DNA from: Robiginitomaculum sp036478975
Lineage (GTDB): Bacteria > Pseudomonadota > Alphaproteobacteria > Caulobacterales > Maricaulaceae
Assembly (NCBI GenBank): GCA_036478975.1
Contig: JAZGFA010000078.1
Coordinates: forward strand, 1-7,708
Length of the DNA: 7,708 nt
Reading direction: 5' to 3'
Part shown: positions 1-6,932 of the stretch, piece by piece
Position numbering within the stretch: position 1 is the first letter of the stretch
Layout of the letters: the number at the start of each line of letters is the position of its first letter
The notes under the pieces: model-generated
What the model saw: the letters and a program-made list of their open reading frames with translations, nothing else
Databases searched by the model: none
Told to the model about the DNA's origin: nothing
Made by a program: the position numbers and the translations under genes

Positions 1-136
1 AGCGGCTTAGGCAATTGCGGCAAAATCCGGTTAACACCATCATGTCGATATTTTGCACGTCCGTACGCTTTTGCAGATGGGCGATGAGCGTGCGAAAGGC
101 GGCGGCTTCAATTTCGGTTTGAGTCTGCGTGTCCAT
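1..136 (-). CDS. DUF1244 family protein, N-terminal part (runs off left edge)
   Basis: Only the first 45 codons are in the window. The visible protein starts MDTQTQTEIEAAAFRTLIAH and continues through a TDVQNID segment into FCRNCLSR, with Cys39 and Cys42 as a CxxC pair. This is the N-terminal half of the DUF1244 family as I know it: small, mostly helical proteins of about 100 residues found in proteobacteria, with a conserved CRNCL motif that in complete members is followed by a Trp-containing segment. The function is unknown; the paired cysteines could bind a metal or be redox active, which is inference. The ATG lies 2 nt after the ppdK stop. An AAGGA ribosome binding site (146-150 on the plus strand) sits inside the last ppdK codons, 9 nt from the ATG, so it is probably the last or a late gene of the glyQ-glyS-ppdK transcript. 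Confidence 0.85.
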   Translation of the reverse strand, partial: MDTQTQTEIEAAAFRTLIAHLQKRTDVQNIDMMVLTGFCRNCLSR

Positions 137-138
137 GG

Positions 139-2808
139 CTATGCGTCCTTGGTAATTATAGCCGCCTGCGCCGCGGCAAGGCGGGCAATCGGCACGCGGT
201 ACGGGCTACACGACACATAATCTAGGCCGATATTATGACAGAAAGTGATGGAGGCAGGGTCGCCGCCATGTTCACCGCAAATGCCCATTTTCATGCCGGG
301 GCGCGTAGCCCGTCCGCGCCGCTCTGCTATTTTAATAAGGTCGCCGACCCCGTCTTGGTCAAGGGTGACGAACGGGTCTTTTTCCATAATGCCTTGGGCG
401 ACATAGTCGGGCAGAAATTTACCCGCATCATCGCGCGATAGGCCAAATGTGGTCTGGGTTAAATCATTAGTGCCGAATGAGAAAAACTGCGCCGTATTGG
501 CAATTTCTGCGGCGCGTAAGGCGGCGCGGGGCAATTCAATCATCGTGCCGATTTGGTAGTTAACGGGCGCGCCGGTTTCCGCTTCGACGGATTTGGCAAT
601 CTTAGCGATTTTCTCCGCAAGGATTTCAAGCTCCATCGCTTTAGACACAAGCGGAACCATGACTTCAACCACGGGGCTAATGCCCGTCTCTTTCGTCACG
701 CTGACCTGCGCTTCAAAAATAGCGCGGGCCTGCATTTCATAAATTTCGGGATAGCTAATGCCAAGGCGACAGCCGCGATGGCCAAGCATAGGGTTGCTCT
801 CGTGCAAATCCTTGGCCCGCGCCATTAGCTCTGAAACGCTAATGCCCGTGGCCTGTGATACGGCCTTAACATCGGTTTCTGATTGCGGCAAAAATTCATG
901 CAGGGGCGGGTCGAGCAATCTTATCGTGCAGGGGCAGTCTTCCATAATACGGAAAATCGCTATGAAATCATCGCGCTGTACGGGCAGGATTTTATCGAGC
1001 GCAGCCACGCGGCCTTCCTTATCCTCGGCCAAAATCATTTCGCGGAAATAGCCAAGCCGCGAGGCTTCAAAAAACATATGCTCCGTGCGGCAAAGGCCAA
1101 TGCCCTGCGCGCCAAAATCCTTGGCGGTCTGCACGTCGAGCGGGGTTTCGGCGTTCGTGCGAATATCAAGCGTGCGGGCGCTATCGGCCCACTGCATAAG
1201 CGTCGCAAAATTGCCGCTCATTTCCGGCTGCACCATAGGGGCGGCTCCGGCAAGCACTTGTCCGCTCGCCCCGTCTACGGTGACAATATCGCCCTCTTTT
1301 ATGATGCGGCCCGCGCTAGAAAATTGGCCCGCTTCATAGTCAATGCGAATATCGCCCGCCCCCGATACGCAGGGCCGGCCCATGCCGCGCGCAACCACGG
1401 CCGCGTGGGATGTCATGCCGCCGCGCGCGGTGACAATCGCCTGCGCCGCATGCATGCCGTGAATATCTTCCGGTGAAGTTTCCGTGCGCACGAGGATAAT
1501 TTTCTCCCCCGCCTTAGCCATTTCTTCGGCCTTATCGGAGCTAAACACCACTTTGCCAATCGCCGCGCCGGGGGACGCCGGCAGGCCAATGGCGATAACG
1601 TCGCGCGACGCTTTCGGGTCTAATGTCGGGTGCAGTAATTGGTCAAGCGACATAGGCTCTACGCGCATGACCGCCTCGTCTTGGCTAATCATGCCGCTTG
1701 CCGCCATATCGACGGCAATTTGCAAGGCCGCCTTGGCGGTGCGTTTTCCCGTGCGGGTTTGCAGCATCCACAAGGCGCCGCGCTCCACGGTAAATTCGAT
1801 GTCTTGCATGTCGCGGTAATGGGACTCAAGGGTTACAAAGGTCGCGGCAAGCTCCGCGTAAACTTTCGGCAAAGCTTCTTCCATAGAAGGCTGGGTGTCA
1901 CCCATATTTATCCGCGCGGCCTTGGTCAAAGTCTGCGGCGTGCGGATGCCCGCCACCACATCTTCGCCTTGGGCGTTGATAAGAAACTCTCCGTAATAGG
2001 CGTTTTCGCCCGTGGACGGATCGCGGGTAAAGGCGACGCCCGTTGCGCTGCTCTCGCCCATATTGCCAAATACCATGGCCTGCACATTGACCGCCGTGCC
2101 CCAGCTTGCGGGAATGTCTTGCAGGCGGCGATAGACAATGGCGCGTTCATTCATCCAGCTGCCGAATACCGCGTCGATTGCGCCCCATAATTGCTCATTC
2201 GGGTCTTGCGGGAAATCGCGGCCCAGCGCTTTGTGGACGGCGGCTTTGTAAGCCTCGATTAAGGCGGCCCAATCATCGGCGGTGATTTCCGTATCGAGCA
2301 TATAGCCATGGTCGTCTTTGTAATCTTCTAAAATATCTTCAAAGCTATGGTGGCTCATGCCTAAAACCACATTGGCATACATGGTGATAAAGCGGCGATA
2401 ACTATCGAGGGCAAAGCGGCGATCGCCAGACAATTTAGCCAGCCCTTCGACGGTTTCGTCATTAAGTCCAAGGTTTAAAACCGTGTCCATCATGCCCGGC
2501 ATGGAAGCGCGGGCGCCGGAGCGTACGGAAACCAGAAGCGGGTTTTTCGTGTCGCCAAAGCCTTTGCCGGTTTTAGCTTCTAAGTCTTTAAGGGCCGCTT
2601 CGACGTCACCGCGCAGGCCGTCCGGATAGACTTCGTCATTATCGTAATAGGTCGTGCAAACTTGGGTCGTCATGGTGAAGCCGGGCGGGACCGGCAGGCC
2701 AAGACTGGCCATTTCGGCAAGGTTTGCGCCCTTACCGCCGAGCAGGTTTTTCATCGACGTATCGCCGTCCGTTTTTCCGCCGCCAAATGCGTAAACCCAC
2801 TGTGTCAT
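139..2808 (-). CDS. ppdK: pyruvate, phosphate dikinase
   Basis: This cytosolic enzyme reversibly converts pyruvate, ATP and phosphate to phosphoenolpyruvate, AMP and pyrophosphate, feeding gluconeogenesis or working as a PPi-dependent glycolytic step. At 889 residues it is full length. The N-terminal ATP-grasp nucleotide-binding domain (about 1-355) shows GGKGANLAEM (Lys26) and SVRSGA (Arg96). The central swivelling phosphohistidine domain has GGMTSHAAVVARG with catalytic His468. The C-terminal TIM barrel (about 535-889) binds pyruvate/PEP through Arg574, Arg630, Glu758, Asn781 and Asp782, with general acid Cys844 in GICGEHGGD. As I recall the Clostridium symbiosum numbering, these sit at a constant +13 offset, so the active site looks intact. 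Thr466, two residues before His468, is the position phosphorylated by PDRP-type regulators in plants and some bacteria; no such regulator gene is in the window. The start MTQWVYAFG fits the family. The gene begins 3 nt after glyS, with a GGA as a weak ribosome binding site within the glyS end. Confidence 0.98.
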   Translation of the reverse strand: MTQWVYAFGGGKTDGDTSMKNLLGGKGANLAEMASLGLPVPPGFTMTTQVCTTYYDNDEVYPDGLRGDVEAALKDLEAKTGKGFGDTKNPLLVSVRSGARASMPGMMDTVLNLGLNDETVEGLAKLSGDRRFALDSYRRFITMYANVVLGMSHHSFEDILEDYKDDHGYMLDTEITADDWAALIEAYKAAVHKALGRDFPQDPNEQLWGAIDAVFGSWMNERAIVYRRLQDIPASWGTAVNVQAMVFGNMGESSATGVAFTRDPSTGENAYYGEFLINAQGEDVVAGIRTPQTLTKAARINMGDTQPSMEEALPKVYAELAATFVTLESHYRDMQDIEFTVERGALWMLQTRTGKRTAKAALQIAVDMAASGMISQDEAVMRVEPMSLDQLLHPTLDPKASRDVIAIGLPASPGAAIGKVVFSSDKAEEMAKAGEKIILVRTETSPEDIHGMHAAQAIVTARGGMTSHAAVVARGMGRPCVSGAGDIRIDYEAGQFSSAGRIIKEGDIVTVDGASGQVLAGAAPMVQPEMSGNFATLMQWADSARTLDIRTNAETPLDVQTAKDFGAQGIGLCRTEHMFFEASRLGYFREMILAEDKEGRVAALDKILPVQRDDFIAIFRIMEDCPCTIRLLDPPLHEFLPQSETDVKAVSQATGISVSELMARAKDLHESNPMLGHRGCRLGISYPEIYEMQARAIFEAQVSVTKETGISPVVEVMVPLVSKAMELEILAEKIAKIAKSVEAETGAPVNYQIGTMIELPRAALRAAEIANTAQFFSFGTNDLTQTTFGLSRDDAGKFLPDYVAQGIMEKDPFVTLDQDGVGDLIKIAERRGRATRPGMKMGICGEHGGDPASITFCHNIGLDYVSCSPYRVPIARLAAAQAAIITKDA

Positions 2809-2811
2809 TAG

Positions 2812-4839
2812 CTATCCATCTATTTTATCAAAGTTAGCAATCTGCCCCGCCGTATCACGAATAAGCCCCAAGAGTCTAAGGCGATTTTCGCGAACTTTAG
2901 GGTCATCATCATTGACCATTACCGCCTCAAAGAAATCATCAATCGGCCCGCGCAGGGATGATAGCGCTGTCATAGCCTTGCTATAGGACTCTGACGCTAT
3001 CGCCGCTTCGATTTTGGGCGCCACATCGGTCAAAACTTCAGCCAGTTTTTGCTCGCTAGCATCTGATTTTTTTGTCAGCGTAAGGTCAATATCCCCCGTC
3101 GGAAGCGCGCCCTTCTTGGCCTCGGCCCGCAAAATATTGCTCGCGCGTTTATAACCGGCCAGTAGATTCGCGCCTTCATCGGTGGACAGGAAGCCCTGCA
3201 AAGCGCGGGCGCGGCTCGAAATATCAACAAGGTCGTCGCCGCCCAATGCGTAAACCGCGTCAACGATATCATGGCTAATGCCTTCGTCGCGCAGCAGCCC
3301 TTTGAGCCGGTCTAAGATAAAGGCGATGAGGTTTTTATCTTTGACCCAATCGCCAAGGCTAAACCGCACTTTATTTTCCGTCAAAATTCGTACCACGCCG
3401 AGCGCCGCGCGTCTTAACGCGAACGGGTCTTTACTGCCCGTGGGTTTCTCGTCAATGGCCCAAAAACCAGTAAGCGTATCAAGCTTATCCGCGAGAGCTA
3501 CGGCGATAGCGACCGGATTTGTTGGCACGCGGTCAGCGGGGCCTTGGGGGCGGTAATGGTCTTCGATGGCGATGGCTATATCTTTGTTGCCACCTTCGAC
3601 CTCATACATGAGCCGCCCGATTTGACCCTGAAGCGATGTAAACTCCACAACCATATTGGTAACCAAATCACATTTGGCCAGCTTTGCCGCTTGCTCCGCC
3701 GCGTCCGCGTCCGCGCCGACAATCGGGGCGAGTTGACGCGCTAAAATCGCTACGCGCTCGGCCTTATCTTTAACGCTGCCGAGTTTTTTATGGAACACCA
3801 CCGTGTCGAGCTTGTCGTAATTATCAATCAGTTTTTTGCCGCCGCGCACATCTTCGGCTTGGAAGAAACGCGCATCGTCTAGGCGCGCGGAGAGAACACG
3901 GCTATTGCCGCGCGCGATTTCCTTGCCGCCGTCAGGGGCGAGCTGATTGGCCACCACGATAAATTTGGGTGCAAGCGCGCCAGTTTTGAGATCGCGCACG
4001 GCGAAATATTTTTGGTGGGTGCGCATGGACAGGCGGATAACTTCGCCGGGAAGCTTAAGAAAACTCGCGTCCATATCGCCCAAAATAACCACTGGCCATT
4101 CCACAAGCCCTGACACTTCGGAGAGAAGGCCCGCGTCTTCGACAAGCTCTAAATCTTGCGCCGCGCACAAAGCCCGCCCGTCTTTTAAAATCAGCGCCAT
4201 GCGGTCATCCGCGCCGAGCATGACATGGCCCGCGCCCTCAAGCTGCTTACGATAATCCGCAAGCCCCGTCACCGTAAACGGCCCAGCCCCCATGCGGCGA
4301 TGGCCGCGGGTTTGATTGCCGCTAGCAATGCCGCCAACTTCAAAGCTTACGGTTTTGCCATCAAGCAGGCACAGGAGCGAGGTCAAAGGTCGCACCCATC
4401 TAAAATCGCTCACGCCGGATTTCATGGATTTCGGCCACGGGAAACTGCCCATGATGGCCGGAATGGTTTCGGCTATAATATCCGCGCTATCTCGGCCAGA
4501 TTTCTCAATCATCGCAACGTAATATTCGCCCTTTTTATCCGTGCGCGTTTCCGCTTGGCTTATATCGCTAATCCCCGCCCCGCGCATAAAGCCCGCCAAA
4601 GCTTGCTCAGGCGCTGATGTGCGCGGCCCCTTACGCTCCTCTGATATGTCAGGGGAGCGCGCCGGAATGTCGGCGGCAAAGGTCAGGCGGCGCGGGCCGG
4701 TTAAAACCGTAACGTCATCGACCTTAAGCCCCGCCTTATCCAAAGCCGCGCCCAAAAGCCGCGCCAAATCCGCGCCCGCTTTTTCCTGCATACGCGCCGG
4801 AATTTCTTCACATAAAATTTCAAATAATAATTTAGCCAT
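2812..4839 (-). CDS. glyS: glycyl-tRNA synthetase beta subunit
   Basis: This is the beta chain of the bacterial alpha2beta2 glycyl-tRNA synthetase; it carries the tRNA-binding parts while alpha holds the aminoacylation site. The protein is 675 residues, against 689 in E. coli. Diagnostic segments are the N-terminal MAKLLFEILCEEIPARMQ, LTGPRRLTF (about 47-55), RWVRPLTSLLCLLDG (147-161), MRTHQKYFAV (272-281), VLSARLDDARFFQAED (315-330), FHKKLGSVKDKAERV (349-363), a helical HD-like region (about 385-480) with TSLQGQIG and EDHYRPQGPADRVPT, and a C-terminal DALR-type anticodon-binding domain (about 560-675) with LRGPIDDFFEAVMVNDDDPKVRENRL. An in-frame codon 11 residues upstream would give a longer protein, but the ATG at 4839 is chosen: it overlaps the glyQ stop as TAATG, is preceded by GGAGG with 7-nt spacing, and begins the conserved family N terminus. 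The extra residues would only translate the ribosome binding site. Confidence 0.98.
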   Translation of the reverse strand: MAKLLFEILCEEIPARMQEKAGADLARLLGAALDKAGLKVDDVTVLTGPRRLTFAADIPARSPDISEERKGPRTSAPEQALAGFMRGAGISDISQAETRTDKKGEYYVAMIEKSGRDSADIIAETIPAIMGSFPWPKSMKSGVSDFRWVRPLTSLLCLLDGKTVSFEVGGIASGNQTRGHRRMGAGPFTVTGLADYRKQLEGAGHVMLGADDRMALILKDGRALCAAQDLELVEDAGLLSEVSGLVEWPVVILGDMDASFLKLPGEVIRLSMRTHQKYFAVRDLKTGALAPKFIVVANQLAPDGGKEIARGNSRVLSARLDDARFFQAEDVRGGKKLIDNYDKLDTVVFHKKLGSVKDKAERVAILARQLAPIVGADADAAEQAAKLAKCDLVTNMVVEFTSLQGQIGRLMYEVEGGNKDIAIAIEDHYRPQGPADRVPTNPVAIAVALADKLDTLTGFWAIDEKPTGSKDPFALRRAALGVVRILTENKVRFSLGDWVKDKNLIAFILDRLKGLLRDEGISHDIVDAVYALGGDDLVDISSRARALQGFLSTDEGANLLAGYKRASNILRAEAKKGALPTGDIDLTLTKKSDASEQKLAEVLTDVAPKIEAAIASESYSKAMTALSSLRGPIDDFFEAVMVNDDDPKVRENRLRLLGLIRDTAGQIANFDKIDG

Positions 4840-5732
4840 TACTGCGCCTCCGCCATAAGACGTTTCTCGCATTCAACCCACGCCACCGCGCTGCCCTTGG
4901 TTAAATCGCGCACGCGCTTGATGAAGTCTTGGCGCTGGGTTGGGGAAATAACGCCGCGCGCATCGAGCAGGTTGAAAAAATGGCTCGCCTTAAGCGCATA
5001 TTCATAGGCGGGAAGCGGCAAAGGTTTATCGAGCGCCAGCAAAGCTTTGCACTGGCTCTCCGCGTCCTTAAACCAGCCTTGCAATATATCCACATCGGCG
5101 TGTTCAAAATTATAGGCCGATTGCTGCACTTCGTTCTGGTGGAACACGTCGCCGTAGGACAGGCCTTCATTATTATAGCGCAAATCATAGACGCTCTCGA
5201 CGCCCTGCACATACATGGCGAGGCGCTCTAGCCCGTAGGTAAGCTCGCCGGACACCATATCGAGGTCAAGCCCGCCAACCTGCTGAAAATAGGTAAATTG
5301 GGACACTTCCATACCGTCACACCAGACTTCCCAGCCAAGGCCCCACGCCCCGACGGTCGGGTTTTCCCAATCATCTTCGACAAAGCGAATATCGTGCAAA
5401 TCCATATCAATACCGATAGCCTCAAGGCTGCCAAGATAGAGCTCTTGGATATTGGGCGGGTTGGGCTTTAGCAGGACTTGGAATTGGTAATAATGCTGAA
5501 GCCGGTTTGGGTTCTCTCCGTAGCGGCCATCGGCGGGGCGGCGCGAGGGCTGAACATAGGCCACATTCCACGGCTTTGGCCCAAGCGAGCGCAATACGGT
5601 TGCCGGATGCAATGTGCCCGCGCCGACATTGGAATCAAAGGGTTGCAATATTGCGCAGCCCTTATCCCCCCAATAGCGTTGCAGGGTCAAAATCAAATCT
5701 TGAAATGAGAGCGGCTGGGTTTGATTTGCCAT
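4839..5732 (-). CDS. glyQ: glycyl-tRNA synthetase alpha subunit
   Basis: This is the catalytic alpha chain of the alpha2beta2 class II glycyl-tRNA synthetase, which activates glycine with ATP and charges tRNA-Gly in the cytosol. It has 297 residues (303 in E. coli) and is near-collinear with that protein as I remember it. Visible signatures are the N-terminal SFQDLILTLQRYW, the segment VQPSRRPADGRYGENPNRLQ (60-79), HDIRFVEDDWENPT (113-126), GAWGLGWEVWCDGMEVSQFT (128-147), FQQVGGL (149-155), and class II motif 3 as TYGLERLAMY (165-174) with its conserved Arg170. NLLDARG (254-260) lies in the helical C-terminal part. The ATG at 5732 has AGAAGG (plus strand 5740-5745) 7 nt upstream and gives the expected N terminus. 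It is the first gene of the minus-strand block, and its stop overlaps the glyS start by one base. No glycine riboswitch or T-box is visible upstream. Confidence 0.98.
   Translation of the reverse strand: MANQTQPLSFQDLILTLQRYWGDKGCAILQPFDSNVGAGTLHPATVLRSLGPKPWNVAYVQPSRRPADGRYGENPNRLQHYYQFQVLLKPNPPNIQELYLGSLEAIGIDMDLHDIRFVEDDWENPTVGAWGLGWEVWCDGMEVSQFTYFQQVGGLDLDMVSGELTYGLERLAMYVQGVESVYDLRYNNEGLSYGDVFHQNEVQQSAYNFEHADVDILQGWFKDAESQCKALLALDKPLPLPAYEYALKASHFFNLLDARGVISPTQRQDFIKRVRDLTKGSAVAWVECEKRLMAEAQ
4847..4851 (-). promoter_or_regulatory. Shine-Dalgarno site of glyS (decides the start)
   Basis: The minus strand reads GGAGG here, 7 nt before the ATG at 4839. It lies inside the last codons of glyQ. 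This strong site supports the 4839 start over the in-frame start at 4872 and indicates that ribosomes finishing glyQ can reinitiate directly on glyS. Confidence 0.85.
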
Positions 5733-5739
5733 GGTCTAA

Positions 5740-5745
5740 CCTTCT
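5740..5745 (-). promoter_or_regulatory. Shine-Dalgarno site of glyQ
   Basis: The minus strand reads AGAAGG, 7 nt before the glyQ ATG, which is good spacing and composition for a ribosome binding site. Confidence 0.7.
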
Positions 5746-5756
5746 AAATAAGCGTT

Positions 5757-5791
5757 CTTGATACCTACGTCTCGGCGCGCAAAATATCAAG
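5757..5791. repeat. 7-bp inverted repeat CTTGATA / TATCAAG
   Basis: CTTGATA (5757-5763) and its exact complement TATCAAG (5785-5791) are separated by 21 nt. The arms bracket the glyQ promoter candidate: one arm contains the -35 box and the other lies on the -10 edge. It could be a split operator or chance; 7-bp arms in a 180-bp region are not conclusive. Confidence 0.35.
5762..5790 (-). promoter_or_regulatory. candidate promoter for glyQ-glyS-ppdK
   Basis: On the minus strand a -35-like TTGATA (plus 5785-5790) is followed after 17 nt by TAGGTA (plus 5762-5767). The -35 matches the TTGACA consensus well (5 of 6), but the -10 is poor. The position would give a short leader of roughly 25 nt before the glyQ ATG. 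This is the best candidate I see between the two divergent genes on this strand; it is pattern reading only. Confidence 0.3.
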
Positions 5792-5802
5792 CGCTTTGCG
5801 CC

Positions 5803-5843
5803 TAAAACGCTATTCTTGCCCCATAAAACACTATTCGTAGCCC
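5803..5843. repeat. imperfect tandem direct repeat, 21-bp period
   Basis: Copy 1, TAAAACGCTATTCTTGCCCC (5803-5822), and copy 2, TAAAACACTATTCGTAGCCC (5824-5843), match at 16 of 20 positions, with starts 21 bp apart, close to two helical turns. They lie in the middle of the divergent glyQ/ispB intergenic region, upstream of both promoter candidates. A partial third match, TAAGACGC, occurs at 5874-5881. It may be a pair of binding sites on one DNA face or a local duplication; no known regulator is recognised. Confidence 0.6.
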
Positions 5844-5859
5844 TGCGCCATACTGCGCC

Positions 5860-5888
5860 TTGCATAGGGGGCATAAGACGCCTAAATT
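5860..5888 (+). promoter_or_regulatory. candidate promoter for the polyprenyl diphosphate synthase gene
   Basis: TTGCAT (5860-5865) is followed after exactly 17 nt by TAAATT (5883-5888), matching the sigma-70-type consensus at 3 of 6 and 4 of 6 positions. Transcription would start near 5895, leaving a leader of only about 18 nt before the GTG. It is plausible from position and spacing but untested. Confidence 0.35.
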
Positions 5889-5891
5889 AGG
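5881..5891. promoter_or_regulatory. palindrome CCTAAATTAGG over the -10 box
   Basis: CCTAA-A-TTAGG is a perfect inverted repeat with 5-bp arms around one central base. It covers the whole -10 candidate of the plus-strand gene. Its placement would suit a repressor operator, but it is short enough to occur by chance. Confidence 0.3.
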
Positions 5892-5912
5892 GCGGTAAAC
5901 GAGAGAGAGATT

Positions 5913-6932
5913 GTGCCCAACACGACAAATATTTCCACGCCTTTGCAAAAGGCCAAATCCCCGATAGAGCGCCTGCTGGCCCTCGCGGCAAAGGATATGG
6001 CGGCGATTGACGTAATTATCCTAGAGCGCATGCAAAGCCCGGTCGGGCTTATCCCTGACCTCGCCGCCCATTTGGTCGGCGCGGGGGGCAAACGCCTGCG
6101 ACCACTACTCACCGTAGCGAGCGCCCATTTGTGCGGTTATGACGGGGAGCATCACCATAAACTCGCCGCCGCCGTGGAATTTATCCATAGCGCCACATTG
6201 CTCCATGATGATGTGGTTGACGATAGCGCCCTGCGCCGTGGCCGCAAAACCGCCAATTTGGTCTGGGGCAATTCCCCGTCAATCTTGGTCGGAGACTTCC
6301 TATTTGCCCGCGCCTTTAACCTGATGGTCGAAACCCAGTCCCTTGAGGCGCTAGGCATTTTGTCCAACGCCTCATCGGTGATTGCCGAGGGCGAAGTCCA
6401 GCAGCTCGCCGCCCTGCGCGACATTGATATGACCGAAAGCGTTTATATGGACGTTATCGGCGCAAAAACCGCGGCGCTTTTTGCCGCCGCCGCCGAGGTG
6501 TCCCCCGTAATCGCAGGCCGCCCCGTGACAGAGCGCAGCGCATTGCGCGCCTATGGTCATGAGCTTGGCATGGCGTTTCAACTTGTCGATGACGCGCTAG
6601 ATTATGGCGGATTTGAAAGCGCTTTGGGTAAATCCGTCGGGGATGATTTCCGCGAAGGCAAAATGACCCTGCCGGTCATTCGCGCTTACGCCAGCGCCAA
6701 TGATAAGGACAAGGCATTTTGGAAACGGGTCATCGTTGAGGACAAGCAAACCGATATGGATTTTGAACGCGCCGTTTCTATGCTGCGCGCGACAGGGTCC
6801 CTGCAATCCACCTTGGACGAGGCCGTGCGCCGCGCCGGCAATGCGCGCAAAGCCCTCGCCATTTTCCCCGATAGTCCGTGGAAAGCCACCTTATCTGAAC
6901 TGGCTGAATTTGTTGTCGAGCGCGCCTTTTAG
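5913..6932 (+). CDS. ispB: long-chain polyprenyl diphosphate synthase (octaprenyl/decaprenyl)
   Basis: This trans-prenyltransferase adds isopentenyl diphosphate units to an allylic primer to make the ubiquinone side chain. It has 339 residues and an all-alpha isoprenoid synthase fold. Visible motifs are GGKRLRP (58-64, substrate binding), the first Asp-rich motif in LLHDDVVDD (Asp99-Asp103), VLVGDF-like LVGDFLFARAF (125-135), KTAALF (185-190), and the second Asp-rich motif in FQLVDDALDYGG (Asp226-Asp230), then GKSVGDDFREGKMTLP (239-254). Ala94, five residues before the first motif, fits a long-chain enzyme rather than a C15/C20 one. Many alphaproteobacteria use Q10, so the product may be decaprenyl (DdsA-like); sequence reading cannot settle C40 against C50. 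The start is GTG at 5913: an in-frame TAA at 5883 closes the frame upstream, the N terminus aligns with the family, and a purine-rich GAGAGAGAGA acts as a weak ribosome binding site. It is divergent from glyQ. Confidence 0.95.
   Translation: MPNTTNISTPLQKAKSPIERLLALAAKDMAAIDVIILERMQSPVGLIPDLAAHLVGAGGKRLRPLLTVASAHLCGYDGEHHHKLAAAVEFIHSATLLHDDVVDDSALRRGRKTANLVWGNSPSILVGDFLFARAFNLMVETQSLEALGILSNASSVIAEGEVQQLAALRDIDMTESVYMDVIGAKTAALFAAAAEVSPVIAGRPVTERSALRAYGHELGMAFQLVDDALDYGGFESALGKSVGDDFREGKMTLPVIRAYASANDKDKAFWKRVIVEDKQTDMDFERAVSMLRATGSLQSTLDEAVRRAGNARKALAIFPDSPWKATLSELAEFVVERAF

Noticed and set aside
883..1476. 197-codon plus-strand open frame opposite ppdK
   Set aside because: It is antisense to a clearly real gene, its product is Arg/Ala/His-rich with no recognisable domain, and it has no convincing ribosome binding site. 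It is the usual shadow of a GC-rich coding strand.
1639..2190. 183-codon plus-strand open frame opposite ppdK
   Set aside because: It is the same kind of antisense shadow, with low-complexity basic composition and no family resemblance.
4225..4617. 130-codon plus-strand open frame opposite glyS
   Set aside because: It is fully antisense to conserved glyS domains with no recognisable product.
5789..5801. Small GCGC-TTT-GCGC hairpin and AAGCGCTT palindrome
   Set aside because: The 4-bp arms without a following T-run are common in this sequence and do not make a terminator.
5662..5874. 70-codon minus-strand frame crossing the intergenic region into glyQ
   Set aside because: It reads glyQ in the wrong frame, has no Shine-Dalgarno sequence, and its internal NSVL...NSVL repeat is just the 21-bp DNA repeat translated.
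5733..5912. Glycine riboswitch, T-box or leader peptide ahead of glyQ
   Set aside because: The region is too short and shows no specifier/antiterminator hairpins, glycine-aptamer core or attenuator with a T-run.
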